In this document: in pieces, positions 25,869 through 25,961 of the stretch
How positions within the stretch are numbered: position 1 is the first letter of the stretch
Layout: the number at the start of each line of letters is the position of its first letter
From: Chara braunii
Lineage: Eukaryota > Streptophyta > Charophyceae > Charales > Characeae
Direction: 5' to 3'
Assembly: GCA_003427395.1 (NCBI GenBank)
Contig: BFEA01000831.1
Location: forward strand, 475,818 to 501,778
Length of the DNA stretch: 25,961 nt
Made by a program: the position numbers and the translations under genes
Notes under the pieces: generated by a model
The model's database searches: none
Seen by the model: the letters and a program-made list of their open reading frames with translations, nothing else
Told to the model about the DNA's origin: nothing

Positions 25869-25961
<93 letters not shown>
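25869..25961 (+). repeat. (TC)n-(AC)n compound microsatellite
   Basis: About 25 TC units are followed by AC units from 25919 to the window end, where the tract is cut. Confidence 0.95.

Overview
This window looks like repeat-dense nuclear DNA of a land plant, probably a flowering plant. The basis is L1-type LINEs of the plant kind (first protein with an RRM-like/DUF4283 segment and a CCHC zinc knuckle; second protein with endonuclease, reverse transcriptase and a C-terminal zinc-binding zf-RVT segment), tRNA-derived SINEs, foldback MITEs and a 7-mer telomere-like repeat. The species cannot be named. I see no intact host gene, rRNA, functional tRNA, CRISPR array, prokaryotic operon or virus. 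All recognisable coding sequence is decayed retrotransposon, plus two unidentified coding-like fragments. An assembly gap of N lies at 15248-15612.

Layout. 1-3200: a minus-strand retroposon 3' tail, four or five degenerate ~80-bp repeats (about 303-1095), then C-rich sequence without a credible gene. 3171-3977: a ~175-bp direct-repeat pair. 4292-4544: a SINE with perfect target-site duplications (TSDs), a tRNA-like head and a LINE-type tail. 4574-11185: three LINE remnants. A (minus, 4574-5065) lies head to head with B (plus, 5066-8951, ending in a poly(A) tail), and C (minus, about 9190-11185) follows. B is split by a 1.27-kb insertion (6533-7802) flanked by TTAA, which itself holds microsatellites, two hairpin elements and a further MITE. 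11186-14100: CpG-rich sequence with an unidentified open frame, telomere-like repeats, a coding-like fragment ending in poly(A), and a foldback. 14100-15048: two more hairpin elements and a 429-bp SINE. 15613 to about 23500: the most complete LINE, D (minus), with an unusually long first-protein region and an EN-RT internal deletion. 24284-25961: a second tRNA-derived SINE, a short LINE-tail insertion, a foldback MITE, more tail fragments and terminal microsatellites.

How the parts relate. The LINE 3' end, about 70 bp before the poly(A), recurs in at least seven places, including the end of the 253-bp SINE. This is the expected signature of a SINE that borrowed the priming tail of its partner LINE. 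The hairpin family near 7 kb and 14 kb and the TTAA insertion are DNA-type elements that landed in the retroelement debris. Removing the insertion plus one TTAA restores the LINE B reading frame exactly, which fixes its boundaries. The most interesting content is this mobile-element ecology; nothing in the window supports a new host pathway.
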